In this document: positions 1-10,200 of the stretch, piece after piece
Layout of the letters: the number at the start of each line of letters is the position of its first letter
Numbering within the stretch: the first letter of the stretch is position 1
Source: Bacteroidota bacterium
Lineage (GTDB): Bacteria > Bacteroidota > Bacteroidia > Cytophagales > Cyclobacteriaceae
Assembly: GCA_023393375.1 (NCBI GenBank)
Contig: JAEWLI010000204.1
Location: 19,176-83,175, forward strand
DNA: 64,000 nt
Reading direction: 5' to 3'
Position numbers and translations under genes: made by a program
Notes under the pieces: generated by a model
Seen by the model: the letters and a program-made list of their open reading frames with translations, nothing else
What the model was told of the DNA's origin: nothing
Databases searched by the model: none

Positions 1-2214
1 AGTTTGTTGTTGAGCACCCTTCCAGGTGTAAAATGATTCACATAGCAAATTATACTGTTCGTAAATTGGGTATTTATGAAGGGCGGAAAGGAGTTTTCGA
101 AAATTAGTTTTCATAAATTTGGTATCATTAGGCCCTCCAAACTGATCCTGAAACCCATCGGTACCAAGATAAAAAGTTGAATTTTCAGGCAATTGTATTG
201 TTGTGGAGGTAAAATTTTTATCAGGAAACAACATACTCCCTATTGGATACCGGTTTCCATTCACCTGACAAAGCTTGTTATGATCTGAATAATACAAACT
301 GAACTTGGCACCAGCAAACTCAACAGTCCTCCTGCTTTTATCTATCACACATAAACCCATATCCATACCATCTGCAATCAATAGGCTGTTTTCTTTCATA
401 TGCAGATTCTGTTTTACCTTAATATCCAAAAGTGACAGCGTCATACCCGGGCAGGTAATTTTATTCTCAAGAATAATTTGGTTGAGCAAAGAACTGGCAA
501 GGATAGTCATAAAAGCACCCGGTACCCCGTGACCTGTACAATCTACTACAGCCAGGTAGATTTTATCCTCCATCGTAGTTACCCAGTAAAAATCGCCACT
601 GATAATGTCTTTGGGTTTGTTAAATATAAATGATTCCGGAAAAATCAGTTTTAATTCGGCCCCGCTGGGAAATAACGACAATTGTATCCGTCGTGCATAT
701 TCAATGCTATCGGTAATCTGCTTATTAAATTCAGAAAGAGTAAGGCTTTTTTGTTGAATGTCGTCGCGCTGTTGTTCAATTTCCTCTTTTTGATGATTAA
801 TAGCTTCTTTTTGCCTTTTGAGTTCTCTATTGGCCTTGTTTTTAATCCTGTTTCTACTGAAGAGGATCCCTGCCATTATAAGGGTAAAAAAAACTGAAGC
901 AACCAGCCCCTTGTTCATCAATTCACGCTGACGAGCTTGTAGCGTTTGGATTTCATTTTCCTTAGTAAGTATTTCTATCTGACGTTCTTTATGTGCCAGG
1001 TCATAAATAGCATCTACTTCAGCGATCTTACGGGCATTATAATCGTGCTTTAATCGATCGTCATATTGCATATATTGTTTGTAATAATGCAAGGCCGTTT
1101 TTGGGTTGCCTGATTTTTCATAATATTCTGCAATGGTTTTATTCACAAAATGCAGGATCGGATAAGCATCAATTTCTGTGGCTATAATGAGGCTTTTCTC
1201 AAGATAATCTAATGCTTCCTTATTTCTGCCTTTTACATGGTAAGCCTTGCCCATCATGGCATATGTGTTAGAAATCAGGTCATTATCCTGTACGATTTGA
1301 GAAAACACAAGGCTTTTATTGAGATATTCCAACGATTTTTCCACGCTATCCATGATCAGATAGGTTTTACCCATCGAAAAGGAGGAATAAGCTAATCCTA
1401 AGGTGTCGTATATTACAGTGTCAATGGCATATGCCAAATTATAATTGGCCAATGCCGCTGAATATTCCCCTTTTGCAAAATGAAGTTCTGCCAAAGAACT
1501 ATATGAAGTAGCCTGAAGAACTTGATCGCCATGTTCTATACCTAAATACAACGCCTCCTGAAGGTGTTTTTCGGCTTTATTAAAAACTTTAAATTGTGTA
1601 TAAATATTACCAATAACATTCAACACATTTGCCTTACCCACCGGGTCATTCAAATTCTCATATAAATCCAAGCAGGCAATGCAATAATCAATGGACTTTT
1701 CATTTTCCCCTTTAAAGTTATATACTTCACAAATCAGTTTGTTGATTTTGGCCAGCCGAATTGAATCTTCCCGATTATCAGCTTCAGATATTGCACTTTT
1801 AGCAAATTGCAACGCTTCATCATATTTATCAATTTCGAAATATATGTGAGCGATAGAATACTGATTTTGAGAGACAAGTGATTTATGATCAATTAATTCA
1901 GCTATTCCTGTGGATAGTTTAAAATAAAAAAAAGCACTGTCTTTTTCATACCTGAAATAATAATAATCACCTATGTTATAATAAGCCTCAGCCAATCCCT
2001 TAAGATAATTCGCCTTTTTTGATTCACTGGCAGCTTTTCTTGCATATTCTAATCCTTGATTGGTGTTAGGGGCCTTAATCATCATTGCAGACCGATTGTT
2101 GAGGCTGTCAATCGTTGATACTGAATAGGTGTTGGCCTCTTTTTGTTGACCCAATAACATCCCAGCTAAAATCATCGAGAAACTGCCAACGATTATGATT
2201 TTAAGGAATAACAT
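1..2214 (-). CDS. TPR-repeat membrane protein with SpoIIE/PP2C phosphatase domain (C-terminus cut off by window edge)
   Basis: The frame is open on the minus strand from an ATG at 2214 to the window edge, so the C-terminus is missing. The N-terminus has a hydrophobic signal-like segment. Residues about 40-400 are helical tetratricopeptide-type repeats (motifs such as KAEKHLQEALYLG and KALDYLEKSL). A membrane segment follows near residue 435 (GLVASVFFTLIMAGILF), then a charged coiled coil. From about residue 500 there is a SpoIIE/PP2C-type phosphatase domain with the typical DIISGDFYWV and DCTGHGVPGAFM stretches, whose Asp residues would bind metal. The expected role is dephosphorylation of a serine/threonine-phosphorylated partner, such as an anti-sigma antagonist, in response to a periplasmic signal. 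This architecture is common in Bacteroidetes; the partner cannot be read from here. Confidence 0.9.
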   Translation of the reverse strand, partial: MLFLKIIIVGSFSMILAGMLLGQQKEANTYSVSTIDSLNNRSAMMIKAPNTNQGLEYARKAASESKKANYLKGLAEAYYNIGDYYYFRYEKDSAFFYFKLSTGIAELIDHKSLVSQNQYSIAHIYFEIDKYDEALQFAKSAISEADNREDSIRLAKINKLICEVYNFKGENEKSIDYCIACLDLYENLNDPVGKANVLNVIGNIYTQFKVFNKAEKHLQEALYLGIEHGDQVLQATSYSSLAELHFAKGEYSAALANYNLAYAIDTVIYDTLGLAYSSFSMGKTYLIMDSVEKSLEYLNKSLVFSQIVQDNDLISNTYAMMGKAYHVKGRNKEALDYLEKSLIIATEIDAYPILHFVNKTIAEYYEKSGNPKTALHYYKQYMQYDDRLKHDYNARKIAEVDAIYDLAHKERQIEILTKENEIQTLQARQRELMNKGLVASVFFTLIMAGILFSRNRIKNKANRELKRQKEAINHQKEEIEQQRDDIQQKSLTLSEFNKQITDSIEYARRIQLSLFPSGAELKLIFPESFIFNKPKDIISGDFYWVTTMEDKIYLAVVDCTGHGVPGAFMTILASSLLNQIILENKITCPGMTLSLLDIKVKQNLHMKENSLLIADGMDMGLCVIDKSRRTVEFAGAKFSLYYSDHNKLCQVNGNRYPIGSMLFPDKNFTSTTIQLPENSTFYLGTDGFQDQFGGPNDTKFMKTNFRKLLSALHKYPIYEQYNLLCESFYTWKGAQQQT

Positions 2215-2972
2215 GAATGGAATATTATTTTGGTATGTTCGGGAAACTCTTCTTTATTATTTTGTAAATACAAGATTCCTATTTATTTTATACATTTACA
2301 AGAAGGAGGGATAATACTTTAAGAATTAGTTTAAAAATTCATATTTTAACTAAAAAACAGATTATCCAGAACTAAACAGTATTAGTTATTACATTATAAA
2401 ATAAAGAATTTACGCATAATATAGCTAAAGGTTTAATACTCCAATCGAAACAATTATCAAAACATTATTTTGTATTCAAAATACAAATGAAGCCTTATAG
2501 GAATATTATTTTATAATTATAACTTTCTCGATATATTATTACTGTCTATTTCAGTTTTGCAAGATTCTATTTTAATATTTAATGTCTCATAAAATCAGCA
2601 TTTTTTCTTACATGCCAAAAAATTAAATTTAGAATAATATTTAATTACTTTAAGGGACGGAATTAAAAAATAGTACAATTTTAACACCTACATTAGACCA
2701 TTTTATTAATATATTTTATCCAATAAATCAGTTTTTTATACTTTTCATATTCATTTATGCATATATTATTTGGATATATGTTATAATTTGAGTTGTTTAT
2801 TCTTAACCATGAAGCACTCAAATTTCCCGATTTAGCACATATTTTATCATAATCATCGCATTTTGCTTCGTATTATGTAAATATTATATTTCATCTATTA
2901 TTACAACGCCCTATTTTATCAATTTTTTATTTATACATTTGTATCGTTAAACAAATCAAAAATACAAATGCC
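2215..2972. other. 758-base AT-rich intergenic region
   Basis: This gap between a leftward and a rightward gene is very AT-rich and holds no convincing ORF, repeat or RNA. It must carry the promoters of both flanking genes. Only a weak TACATTTG near the right end can be pointed out. Confidence 0.6.
2934..2941 (+). promoter_or_regulatory. Possible -7 element (TACATTTG) for the secreted protein at 2973
   Basis: TACATTTG matches the Bacteroidetes -7 consensus TAnnTTTG and lies 31 bases before the start codon. No clear TTG -33 element is seen at the right distance, so the call is weak. Confidence 0.35.
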
Positions 2973-3554
2973 ATGAAAACTTTATTTATTAATATTCTGA
3001 TGATTGTGATGATGTGTCCCTTATTGGTTACTGCTAATGTAAAAGATGGCAAAAACAAGAAGGAAGTAGAAGTTGCCAAATACACCATAAATTATGATGG
3101 TAGCAGTTTTATACTTGTATATAAAACTTTTACTGAGCGGCCTGTAAACATATTTATTTACAATGAAAAGAGCCAATTAATCTATACTGACCATATTAAA
3201 GGAGCTGGGATTGTGTCCCGACCTTACAATTTTAAAGAAATGAAAGCAGGGAATTATACTTTCAAGATCGTAGAAAGTAACCGGGTAGTAACACATCAAG
3301 TAAATTATTCCCCTGTTGTTAAACCTGTTTCAAAAATAAATGTGGAGAATAATGATGGTAAATACAAATTGTCAGTAATTGGTTCCATTGAAAAACCGGT
3401 AAAAGTAAACATCTATAATGAACAAAATAATTTAATCTTTTCCGAATCCATTAAAGAGCAAACGAGTTTTAGCAAAATTTATAATCTTGGGAATACCACC
3501 CATTGCAGTTTCGAAGTGTCTGTTGATCAAACAGTATATCAGAAAACATTCTAA
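2973..3554 (+). CDS. Secreted protein with two repeated beta-sandwich-like modules
   Basis: This 193-residue protein has a signal peptide (about residues 1-21, ending near VTANV) and no membrane anchor. The rest is an internal duplication. Residues about 57-105 begin PVNIFIYNEKSQLIY and residues about 142-190 begin PVKVNIYNEQNNLIF. Each module runs through alternating beta-strand-like segments and a Y-N-[FL] stretch. The pattern resembles the small Ig-like or T9SS C-terminal-domain-like folds common in exported Bacteroidetes proteins, but no conserved motif fixes a family. It stands alone, followed by a good terminator. The function is unknown; an extracellular or periplasmic structural or binding role is an inference. 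Confidence 0.75.
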   Translation: MKTLFINILMIVMMCPLLVTANVKDGKNKKEVEVAKYTINYDGSSFILVYKTFTERPVNIFIYNEKSQLIYTDHIKGAGIVSRPYNFKEMKAGNYTFKIVESNRVVTHQVNYSPVVKPVSKINVENNDGKYKLSVIGSIEKPVKVNIYNEQNNLIFSESIKEQTSFSKIYNLGNTTHCSFEVSVDQTVYQKTF

Positions 3555-3583
3555 AAGCTACTAATAGACTTTCAAATAGGTTT

Positions 3584-3618
3584 AAAAGCCCCGGATTTTC
3601 CTGGGCTTTTCTTTTTTT
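3584..3618 (+). terminator. Rho-independent terminator after the secreted protein gene
   Basis: AAAAGCCC at 3584-3591 pairs with GGGCTTTT at 3603-3610, separated by 11 bases and followed by CTTTTTTT. It lies about 30 bases after the stop codon. Confidence 0.85.
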
Positions 3619-3724
3619 AAGAAAGTTTAACTTAATTTATCTCATAGATCTACCTTTATTTTACCTGTATTTTCGTTTCTTTGAAAACTTGGAGCCATCT
3701 TTGTAAAATGATTTTGTGGTACTA

Positions 3725-4552
3725 ATGAGGTTTCTTTTCGCAATTTTATTTTTTTTCCCACTGGATTTTTTATTTGCACAAGAGCGCATTGAAATTTCCG
3801 GAACCATTATAGATGCTGAAAATAATGAAGTCGTTCCATTTGTCCATATCATCAATATCAGCCAAAATACCGGCATTACTTCCGATCAAACGGGGAACTT
3901 CACCTTAAACATTGACAAAAACGATACATTACATTTTTCTTCGATTGGATATACCATTACCCGGATGGTTTTTCAGGATTCATCAGAAAATAATTACAAA
4001 AATATTCGGGTAAAGCTTCGTCCTATTACCATTACACTAAATCCTGTTGAAATTCGGGCATATCACCTCGAGGAAATATTGAATAAGAATAAACCGGAGG
4101 ATGTATCGATCATTCAAGAGAAGCCTGAACCCCTGTTCGAAGATATGGAAAAGGTAGAGAAACCTGCCATTGGCATTGGGGTGTCTCCCGGAGGTGCTAA
4201 GTTGGAAGGTGCCATAACAGCGTTTGCCAATCTTTTTAATAAAGATTTTAAACAACGCAAAAAACTAAAGCAAATCATTGAAAAGGAAACAAGAGAAAAA
4301 CAAAGGGAAGAAGCAATCCTTCTACTTGAGATGGGTTATACAGACGTGGTAAAACAGGTTACTGGGCTAACAGACGAAGAACTACAGCATTTCCTGCAAC
4401 TTTATATGCCAGATCTTTTGTACCTTGTAAATGCATCTGAATACGATCTGGCTTTGAAAATATATAACGATTACCGGGAATATCGCTATAAATATAAGTT
4501 ACAGGAAGTAAGTTTAGAAGAACTGTTGGAAAATGCTTCATTCCGTAAATAA
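3725..4552 (+). CDS. Secreted carboxypeptidase-regulatory-like domain protein
   Basis: The start is taken as the ATG at 3725; the same frame also opens with GTG at 3716. The signal peptide (MRFLFAILFFFPLDFLFAQ) is followed by a carboxypeptidase-D regulatory-like/CNA-B-type beta domain at about residues 20-110, with the typical SGTIIDAENNEVVPFVHI and DTLHFSSIGY stretches. In this family the domain often forms the N-terminus of TonB-dependent receptors, but no plug or barrel follows here. The C-terminal half is instead charged and helical. The protein is probably exported to the periplasm or outer membrane; the specific role is unknown. About 145 bases separate it from the methionine promoter downstream. 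Confidence 0.8.
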   Translation: MRFLFAILFFFPLDFLFAQERIEISGTIIDAENNEVVPFVHIINISQNTGITSDQTGNFTLNIDKNDTLHFSSIGYTITRMVFQDSSENNYKNIRVKLRPITITLNPVEIRAYHLEEILNKNKPEDVSIIQEKPEPLFEDMEKVEKPAIGIGVSPGGAKLEGAITAFANLFNKDFKQRKKLKQIIEKETREKQREEAILLLEMGYTDVVKQVTGLTDEELQHFLQLYMPDLLYLVNASEYDLALKIYNDYREYRYKYKLQEVSLEELLENASFRK

Positions 4553-4625
4553 AGTTACCCATTCCATCCCCTTTGTAATAATAACCAGAAGTAAACACTA
4601 TACTATATTTTTTTCCATTTCATAC

Positions 4626-4656
4626 TTGCAAGTGCACTTCTCTTTGTCTATTTTTG
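4626..4656 (+). promoter_or_regulatory. Bacteroidetes-type promoter of the metY-hom operon
   Basis: TTG at 4626-4628 (-33) and TATTTTTG at 4649-4656 (-7, consensus TAnnTTTG) are separated by 20 bases. Transcription would start near 4662, so the SAM riboswitch and leader ORF would lie in the 5' leader. Confidence 0.65.
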
Positions 4657-4697
4657 GCAACTCAAAGTCAATTTACATTTTTTGTAATTGATTTATA

Positions 4698-4785
4698 AAG
4701 AAGAGTGGAGAGACAGGCTCACTGAAACTCTAGCAACCTGTGAACAAATACAAGGTGCTAAATCCTGATCCCGAAAAGGGGGAAT
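4698..4785 (+). promoter_or_regulatory. SAM riboswitch (S-box/SAM-I type) upstream of metY
   Basis: The stretch carries the S-box core in order: AGTGGAGAGACAGGCTC, CTGAAACTCTAGCAACCT and AAGGTGCTAAATCCTG. These match the canonical GGAGGGACNGGCCC, UGAAACC, GCAACC and GGUGCUAAUUCC blocks with a few substitutions. It lies 250 bases before a methionine biosynthesis gene, as expected for an RNA that binds S-adenosylmethionine and shuts the operon when SAM is plentiful. The exact ends are approximate. No obvious T-rich terminator follows directly, so control may be translational or may act through the leader ORF just downstream. Confidence 0.9.
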
Positions 4786-4805
4786 ATAAATTAATTAATT
4801 AAAGC

Positions 4806-4925
4806 ATGAAAAATCATTCAATTCAATTTACAAAACAGAAAATTTCGGGCAAAAGCCTTTCTGTTCATTATCCCCAGATTTATACTACGCTATACACGAC
4901 CACAACAACGCGAATGTGTTGTTAA
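4806..4925 (+). CDS. Candidate regulatory leader peptide ORF (39 codons) with Thr/Met/Cys-rich end
   Basis: An ATG at 4806 opens a 39-codon ORF that ends YTTLYTTTTTRMCC, stop. The last fourteen residues hold seven Thr, one Met and two Cys. These are the amino acids made from the pathway that follows: hom supplies homoserine for Thr and Met, and metY uses reduced sulfur. The ORF lies between the SAM riboswitch and metY. Its final codons form one arm system of a hairpin, and a second hairpin begins at the stop codon. This fits ribosome-mediated attenuation as in thrL-type leaders. The layout is seen directly; translation and regulation are inference. Confidence 0.55.
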   Translation: MKNHSIQFTKQKISGKSLSVHYPQIYTTLYTTTTTRMCC

Positions 4926-4953
4926 GGATAGTATAATAATCAATAAATCCTTA
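4904..4953 (+). promoter_or_regulatory. Two adjacent hairpins at the end of the leader ORF
   Basis: Hairpin 1: AACAACGC at 4904-4911 pairs with GTGTTGTT at 4916-4923 (one G-U pair) around a GAAT loop, covering the last Thr, Arg, Met and Cys codons. Hairpin 2: TAAGGAT at 4923-4929, which contains the stop codon, pairs exactly with ATCCTTA at 4947-4953. A ribosome stalled on Thr, Met or Cys codons would block hairpin 1. A further short stem (TCTTC/GAAGA, 4968-4981) precedes an AT-rich stretch before metY. Confidence 0.5.
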
Positions 4954-5005
4954 TTTCACATATCTTTTCTTCTCCGGAAGATTTAATTATTCGTATATCC
5001 AGTAA

Positions 5006-6340
<1,335 letters not shown>

Positions 6341-6385
6341 TTGATAACCCGGGATTCATTCCGGCTGATTTATAATGTTAATAAG

Positions 6386-7639
6386 ATGAAACGAAAATTA
6401 AAAATTGGATTATTTGGTTTTGGTTGCGTTGGCCAAGGTCTGTATGATATACTTTGTAAAAACGACCACTTCCAATCGGAGGTGGTCGCTATTTGTGTAA
6501 AAGATAGAAATAAAAAAAGAAGCCTGCCTGCTGACAGGTTTGTTTTCGATAAGTGGGAAATCCTGAATAATGACGATTTGGATTTGATCATAGAAATGAT
6601 CAGTGATACAGATGAAGCTTTTCATATCGTGTCTACTGCATTAAAAAAAGGCAAAAAAGTAATATCGGCCAGTAAAAAAATGATTGCCGAAAATTTCGAA
6701 ACCTTATATACTATTCAAAAACAATATCATTGTTCATTTTTATACGAAGCAGCTGCATGTGGAAGCATTCCCATTATCAGAAATTTAGAAGAATATTTTG
6801 ACAATGAGCCTCTCAAGAGTGTATTTGGAATATTCAATGGCTCTTCTAACTATATACTCTCAAAGATTTATAATGAGCAACTTACCTATGCTGACGCTTT
6901 GAAACAAGCACAGGATCTGGGATTTGCTGAGTTGGACCCAACGTTGGATGTAAGTGGAAAAGATGCTGTAAATAAACTCAGCATTATTATAGCTCATGCT
7001 TATGGTATAATAGTAAAACCCGAATACATTTTTTCATTTGGAATACAAAACCTCCACCAGGTTGAAATTGATTTTGCCAAAAAACAAAAACTTAAAATCC
7101 GGTCACAGGCAAAAGCTATGAAATCAGGGAATAAAGATCTGTCTGCTTTTGTGCTTCCCACTTTTGTTGATAGTGAAAATGGCTTGTATCATATTGAAAA
7201 CGAGTTGAATACCACACTTGTAGAAGGGCAATTTTCGGGACTACAGCAGTTCAAAGGAAAAGGAGCAGGTGGTCACCCCACAGGTTCAGCCATTTTATCG
7301 GATATCTCTGCCAGCCTTTATCATTATAAATATGAGTATAAAAAAATGGAACACCGAGAGAATATTCACTATAATAATGATGTTGAATTGAATTTGTACA
7401 TCCGATATAAATCAGAACATTTCCTTGATATCCTGGGTGTAGTTCCCCCTGAAAAAACCATATCTATCGGAAAATATCATGTTGCATTTATTAAAGTGAA
7501 TTTGTTGAAGTTAATTGAAAAACAGCAAGAATTACTAAACGAAAAAGTATTCATAGCTGATTTGAGCTATCTGGATCATGAGAATATTTCATTAAAAGAT
7601 ATCTTTTCTGAGGAAATAAAATATGCTGAAGTGGAATAA
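6386..7639 (+). CDS. hom: Monofunctional homoserine dehydrogenase
   Basis: The ATG at 6386 (MKRKLKIGLFGFG) is preferred over an upstream in-frame TTG because it starts right at the Rossmann fold. The GFGCVG dinucleotide loop is near residue 10. The catalytic domain shows the family signature LDVSGKDAVNKL, with the conserved Asp and Lys, and the GAGGHPTGSAI stretch. About 90 C-terminal residues could form a small regulatory domain of ACT-like size. It reduces aspartate semialdehyde to homoserine. It lacks an aspartokinase part, so it is not ThrA. Being second in the metY operon, it probably feeds homoserine to methionine under SAM control. Confidence 0.92.
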   Translation: MKRKLKIGLFGFGCVGQGLYDILCKNDHFQSEVVAICVKDRNKKRSLPADRFVFDKWEILNNDDLDLIIEMISDTDEAFHIVSTALKKGKKVISASKKMIAENFETLYTIQKQYHCSFLYEAAACGSIPIIRNLEEYFDNEPLKSVFGIFNGSSNYILSKIYNEQLTYADALKQAQDLGFAELDPTLDVSGKDAVNKLSIIIAHAYGIIVKPEYIFSFGIQNLHQVEIDFAKKQKLKIRSQAKAMKSGNKDLSAFVLPTFVDSENGLYHIENELNTTLVEGQFSGLQQFKGKGAGGHPTGSAILSDISASLYHYKYEYKKMEHRENIHYNNDVELNLYIRYKSEHFLDILGVVPPEKTISIGKYHVAFIKVNLLKLIEKQQELLNEKVFIADLSYLDHENISLKDIFSEEIKYAEVE

Positions 7640-7737
7640 TTAAATTATTAGAATCACAATATTTAAGAGTTTGATTAAGGAAGTATAAAGAACTATTATT
7701 AAATTTATCAGATTATTAATAATATGATATTTTAAGT

Positions 7738-8466
7738 ATGGAATCTCCAGTGAAAGCCGTAATCTTGGATATGGATGGTGTAATCACTCAAACCGCTAAA
7801 TTGCATTCAAAAGCATGGAAGGAAATGTTTGACCGATATAATCACCGCAGAGAAAATAAAGGCCAGGAAAAATACCGTGATTTTGATTTACGGGAAGATT
7901 ATTCAGAGCATGTGGATGGTGTTCCCAGATATAAAGGGGTTGAAGCTTTTTTAACATCCCGAAATATCACCTTAACTTATGGCAACGAGGATGATGAGCC
8001 GGGAGAAGAAACCATATGTGGACTAGGCAATTGGAAAAATGAGCTGTTTCATGAATATCTAAAGAGGGAGGGTGTGGAAGTATATGAAGATGCGGTGGAA
8101 AAAGTGAAAGAATGGAAAGCAAAAGGATTAAAAACAGCCTTAATTTCATCAAGTAAAAATTCCAAACTCGCATTGGAATCTGCTGGGCTTACCGAACTAT
8201 TTGATGTGTGCATTGACGGAATTGTTTCTATAAAAAGAAAACTCAAGGGAAAACCGGATCCTGATATATTCTTAGAAGCAGCCAGAGAATTAAATGTGAC
8301 ACCCGATGAAGCTGCTATTGTCGAAGATTCCCTGGCAGGAATAAAAGCAGGTATTGATGGTAAATTTAAAATTGTAATCGGTGTAGCCAGAAATAACAAC
8401 GAGGAACAGCTGAAAAGCAGAGGTGCTCATATTGCTGTAAATAACCTGAGGTTACTGGATTTTTAA
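7738..8466 (+). CDS. HAD-superfamily hydrolase of the beta-phosphoglucomutase group
   Basis: This 242-residue protein shows the HAD motifs in order: ILDMDGVI with nucleophile D11 and D13; the serine motif ALISSSKNS; the lysine in KGKPDPDIF; and the acidic VEDSLAGI. A helical cap of the subclass I type lies between motifs I and II (about residues 18-115), with the family-like GVPRYKGVEAFL stretch. Family members include beta-phosphoglucomutase and sugar-phosphate phosphatases. The longer cap resembles the beta-phosphoglucomutase-family hydrolases found with trehalose or maltose enzymes, but no such genes are nearby. The exact substrate is unknown. It ends at a bidirectional terminator shared with araA. 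Confidence 0.85.
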   Translation: MESPVKAVILDMDGVITQTAKLHSKAWKEMFDRYNHRRENKGQEKYRDFDLREDYSEHVDGVPRYKGVEAFLTSRNITLTYGNEDDEPGEETICGLGNWKNELFHEYLKREGVEVYEDAVEKVKEWKAKGLKTALISSSKNSKLALESAGLTELFDVCIDGIVSIKRKLKGKPDPDIFLEAARELNVTPDEAAIVEDSLAGIKAGIDGKFKIVIGVARNNNEEQLKSRGAHIAVNNLRLLDF

Positions 8467-8479
8467 CTACGAAAAGATA

Positions 8480-8511
8480 AAAAGCCGGTCGAATTTATTT
8501 GACCGGCTTTT
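8480..8511. terminator. Bidirectional terminator between the HAD gene and araA
   Basis: AAAAGCCGGTC at 8480-8490 pairs perfectly with GACCGGCTTTT at 8501-8511 around a 10-base loop. It lies between convergent genes, with A and T runs on both sides. Confidence 0.93.
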
Positions 8512-8540
8512 ATTAATAATCTGAAATAACTGTATTGATA

Positions 8541-10049
8541 TTAATATCCAATACCATTAGCCATATGATAGTAGAGTTCGTTCCATTTGAGCTCTTTCTT
8601 AAAATCAAAGATCTCCGTCTTTTCATCAATCACCACGAATTCTATATTTGCCATTTCTGCAAAATCTTCCAGGTGTTCCCTTGTAAGGACTTTAGTAAAT
8701 CCTGTATGGTGTGCACCACCAGCAAGAATCCAAGCTGCGGCACCAACTTTCAGGTTTGGCTGCGGTACCCACAATGCCCTGGCAACCGGCAATTTCGGTA
8801 GCGGTTCATCAGTAGGAACTACCTTTACAGTATTTACCAACATCCTGAAACGGTTACCCATATCGATCACAGAAGCATTTAAACCATCACCTGGGGCTAC
8901 ATCAAACACCAAACGGACAGGATCATCCTTGCCACCAATTCCTAGTGGATGGATTTCACAAGAAGGTTTACCTGAAGCAACCGACTCGCATATTTCAAGC
9001 ATATGTGCACCTAAACATTTTTGTCCATCAGGATTCAGGTGATAAGTATAGTCTTCCATAAAAGATACACCACCCAGACCTTGGGCCATTACTTTCATAG
9101 CCCTTACCAGAGCAGCAGTTTTCCAATCCCCTTCTGCACCAAATCCATATCCTTCAGCCATTAATCGCTGAGATGCGATCCCTGGAAGTTGTAATAATCC
9201 ATGAAGGTCTTCAAATGTATCGGTATAACCTTTAAAACCACCATCTTGTAAGAAATTGCGCATACCAATTTCTATCTTAGCGGCATCCCTTAATGATTGA
9301 TGCTTGTCTGCGCCTTTTTTAAGTGAAGCTGCAACCACATATTTCTCATTGTATTCTGTTACTAATTTATCAATTTCAGCATCAGTTACCTGATTTACTA
9401 CTTTTACCAGGTCGCCTACACCATATCCATTTACAGAATACCCAAATTTAACTTGTGCAGACACTTTATTGCCCTCAGTTACGGCCACTTCACGCATATT
9501 GTCGCCAAATCTGGCAAACTTGGCACCCTGCATATCATGCCATGCACATGCAGCCCTGGCCCATACACCCAATCTTTCCTGCACTTCTTCTTCCTGCCAA
9601 TGCCCCACTACTACTTTGCGATTGATACGCAAGCGTGACCCAATAAATCCAAATTCACGTCCTCCATGAGCAGATTGATTCAGGTTCATGAAATCCATAT
9701 CTATCTCAGACCAAGGAATATCCCTATTGAACTGAGTGTGAAGATGTACAAAAGGCTTCTGTAAGGCACTTAACCCTGCAATCCACATTTTAGCGGGTGA
9801 AAAAGTGTGCATCCAGGTCATCAAACCAATACAATTTGACGTAGTATTTGCTTCTACACACAGCTTATAAATTGCATCCGGCGTAGTTAATACAGGTTTG
9901 AAAACTACTTTTACAGGTATCTTCGACGATTTGTCAAGCGCATCGGCGATTTGCTTGGAATGCGCATCTACCTGCTTTAATGTTTCACTACCGTATAAAT
10001 GCTGACTACCGGTTATAAACCAGACTTCTAAATTTTTTAAATTAATCAT
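8541..10049 (-). CDS. araA: L-arabinose isomerase
   Basis: The start is set at the ATG at 10049 ([20 protein letters not shown]), the usual family N-terminus, giving 502 residues against about 500 normally. An upstream in-frame start would add only an atypical tail. The active-site stretches [30 protein letters not shown] and GGAHHTGF hold the Glu and His residues that bind the metal. It converts L-arabinose to L-ribulose in the cytoplasm. No ribulokinase (araB), epimerase (araD), transporter or regulator adjoins it. A CAAATTTA at 10093-10100 reads as a -7 element on the minus strand, but no clear -33 was found. Confidence 0.95.
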   Translation of the reverse strand: MINLKNLEVWFITGSQHLYGSETLKQVDAHSKQIADALDKSSKIPVKVVFKPVLTTPDAIYKLCVEANTTSNCIGLMTWMHTFSPAKMWIAGLSALQKPFVHLHTQFNRDIPWSEIDMDFMNLNQSAHGGREFGFIGSRLRINRKVVVGHWQEEEVQERLGVWARAACAWHDMQGAKFARFGDNMREVAVTEGNKVSAQVKFGYSVNGYGVGDLVKVVNQVTDAEIDKLVTEYNEKYVVAASLKKGADKHQSLRDAAKIEIGMRNFLQDGGFKGYTDTFEDLHGLLQLPGIASQRLMAEGYGFGAEGDWKTAALVRAMKVMAQGLGGVSFMEDYTYHLNPDGQKCLGAHMLEICESVASGKPSCEIHPLGIGGKDDPVRLVFDVAPGDGLNASVIDMGNRFRMLVNTVKVVPTDEPLPKLPVARALWVPQPNLKVGAAAWILAGGAHHTGFTKVLTREHLEDFAEMANIEFVVIDEKTEIFDFKKELKWNELYYHMANGIGY

Positions 10050-10200
10050 ATTGAGATATTTAAAATAAAAACCGTTAAAAGATGACAATGATCAAATTTA
10101 AGTGTTTATTTTACATTTAAAATTATATTCTTGGGAAAAAAATTACATGAGGTAAATTAAATTTAAAAATCTATCTCTGTATAATTAATACATTATCAGT

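Noticed and set aside
8587..9042. Long plus-strand ORF (151 codons) opposite araA
   Set aside because: It is antisense to a highly conserved enzyme; its product is rich in Ser, Pro and Cys with no motif, as expected from a mirror frame.
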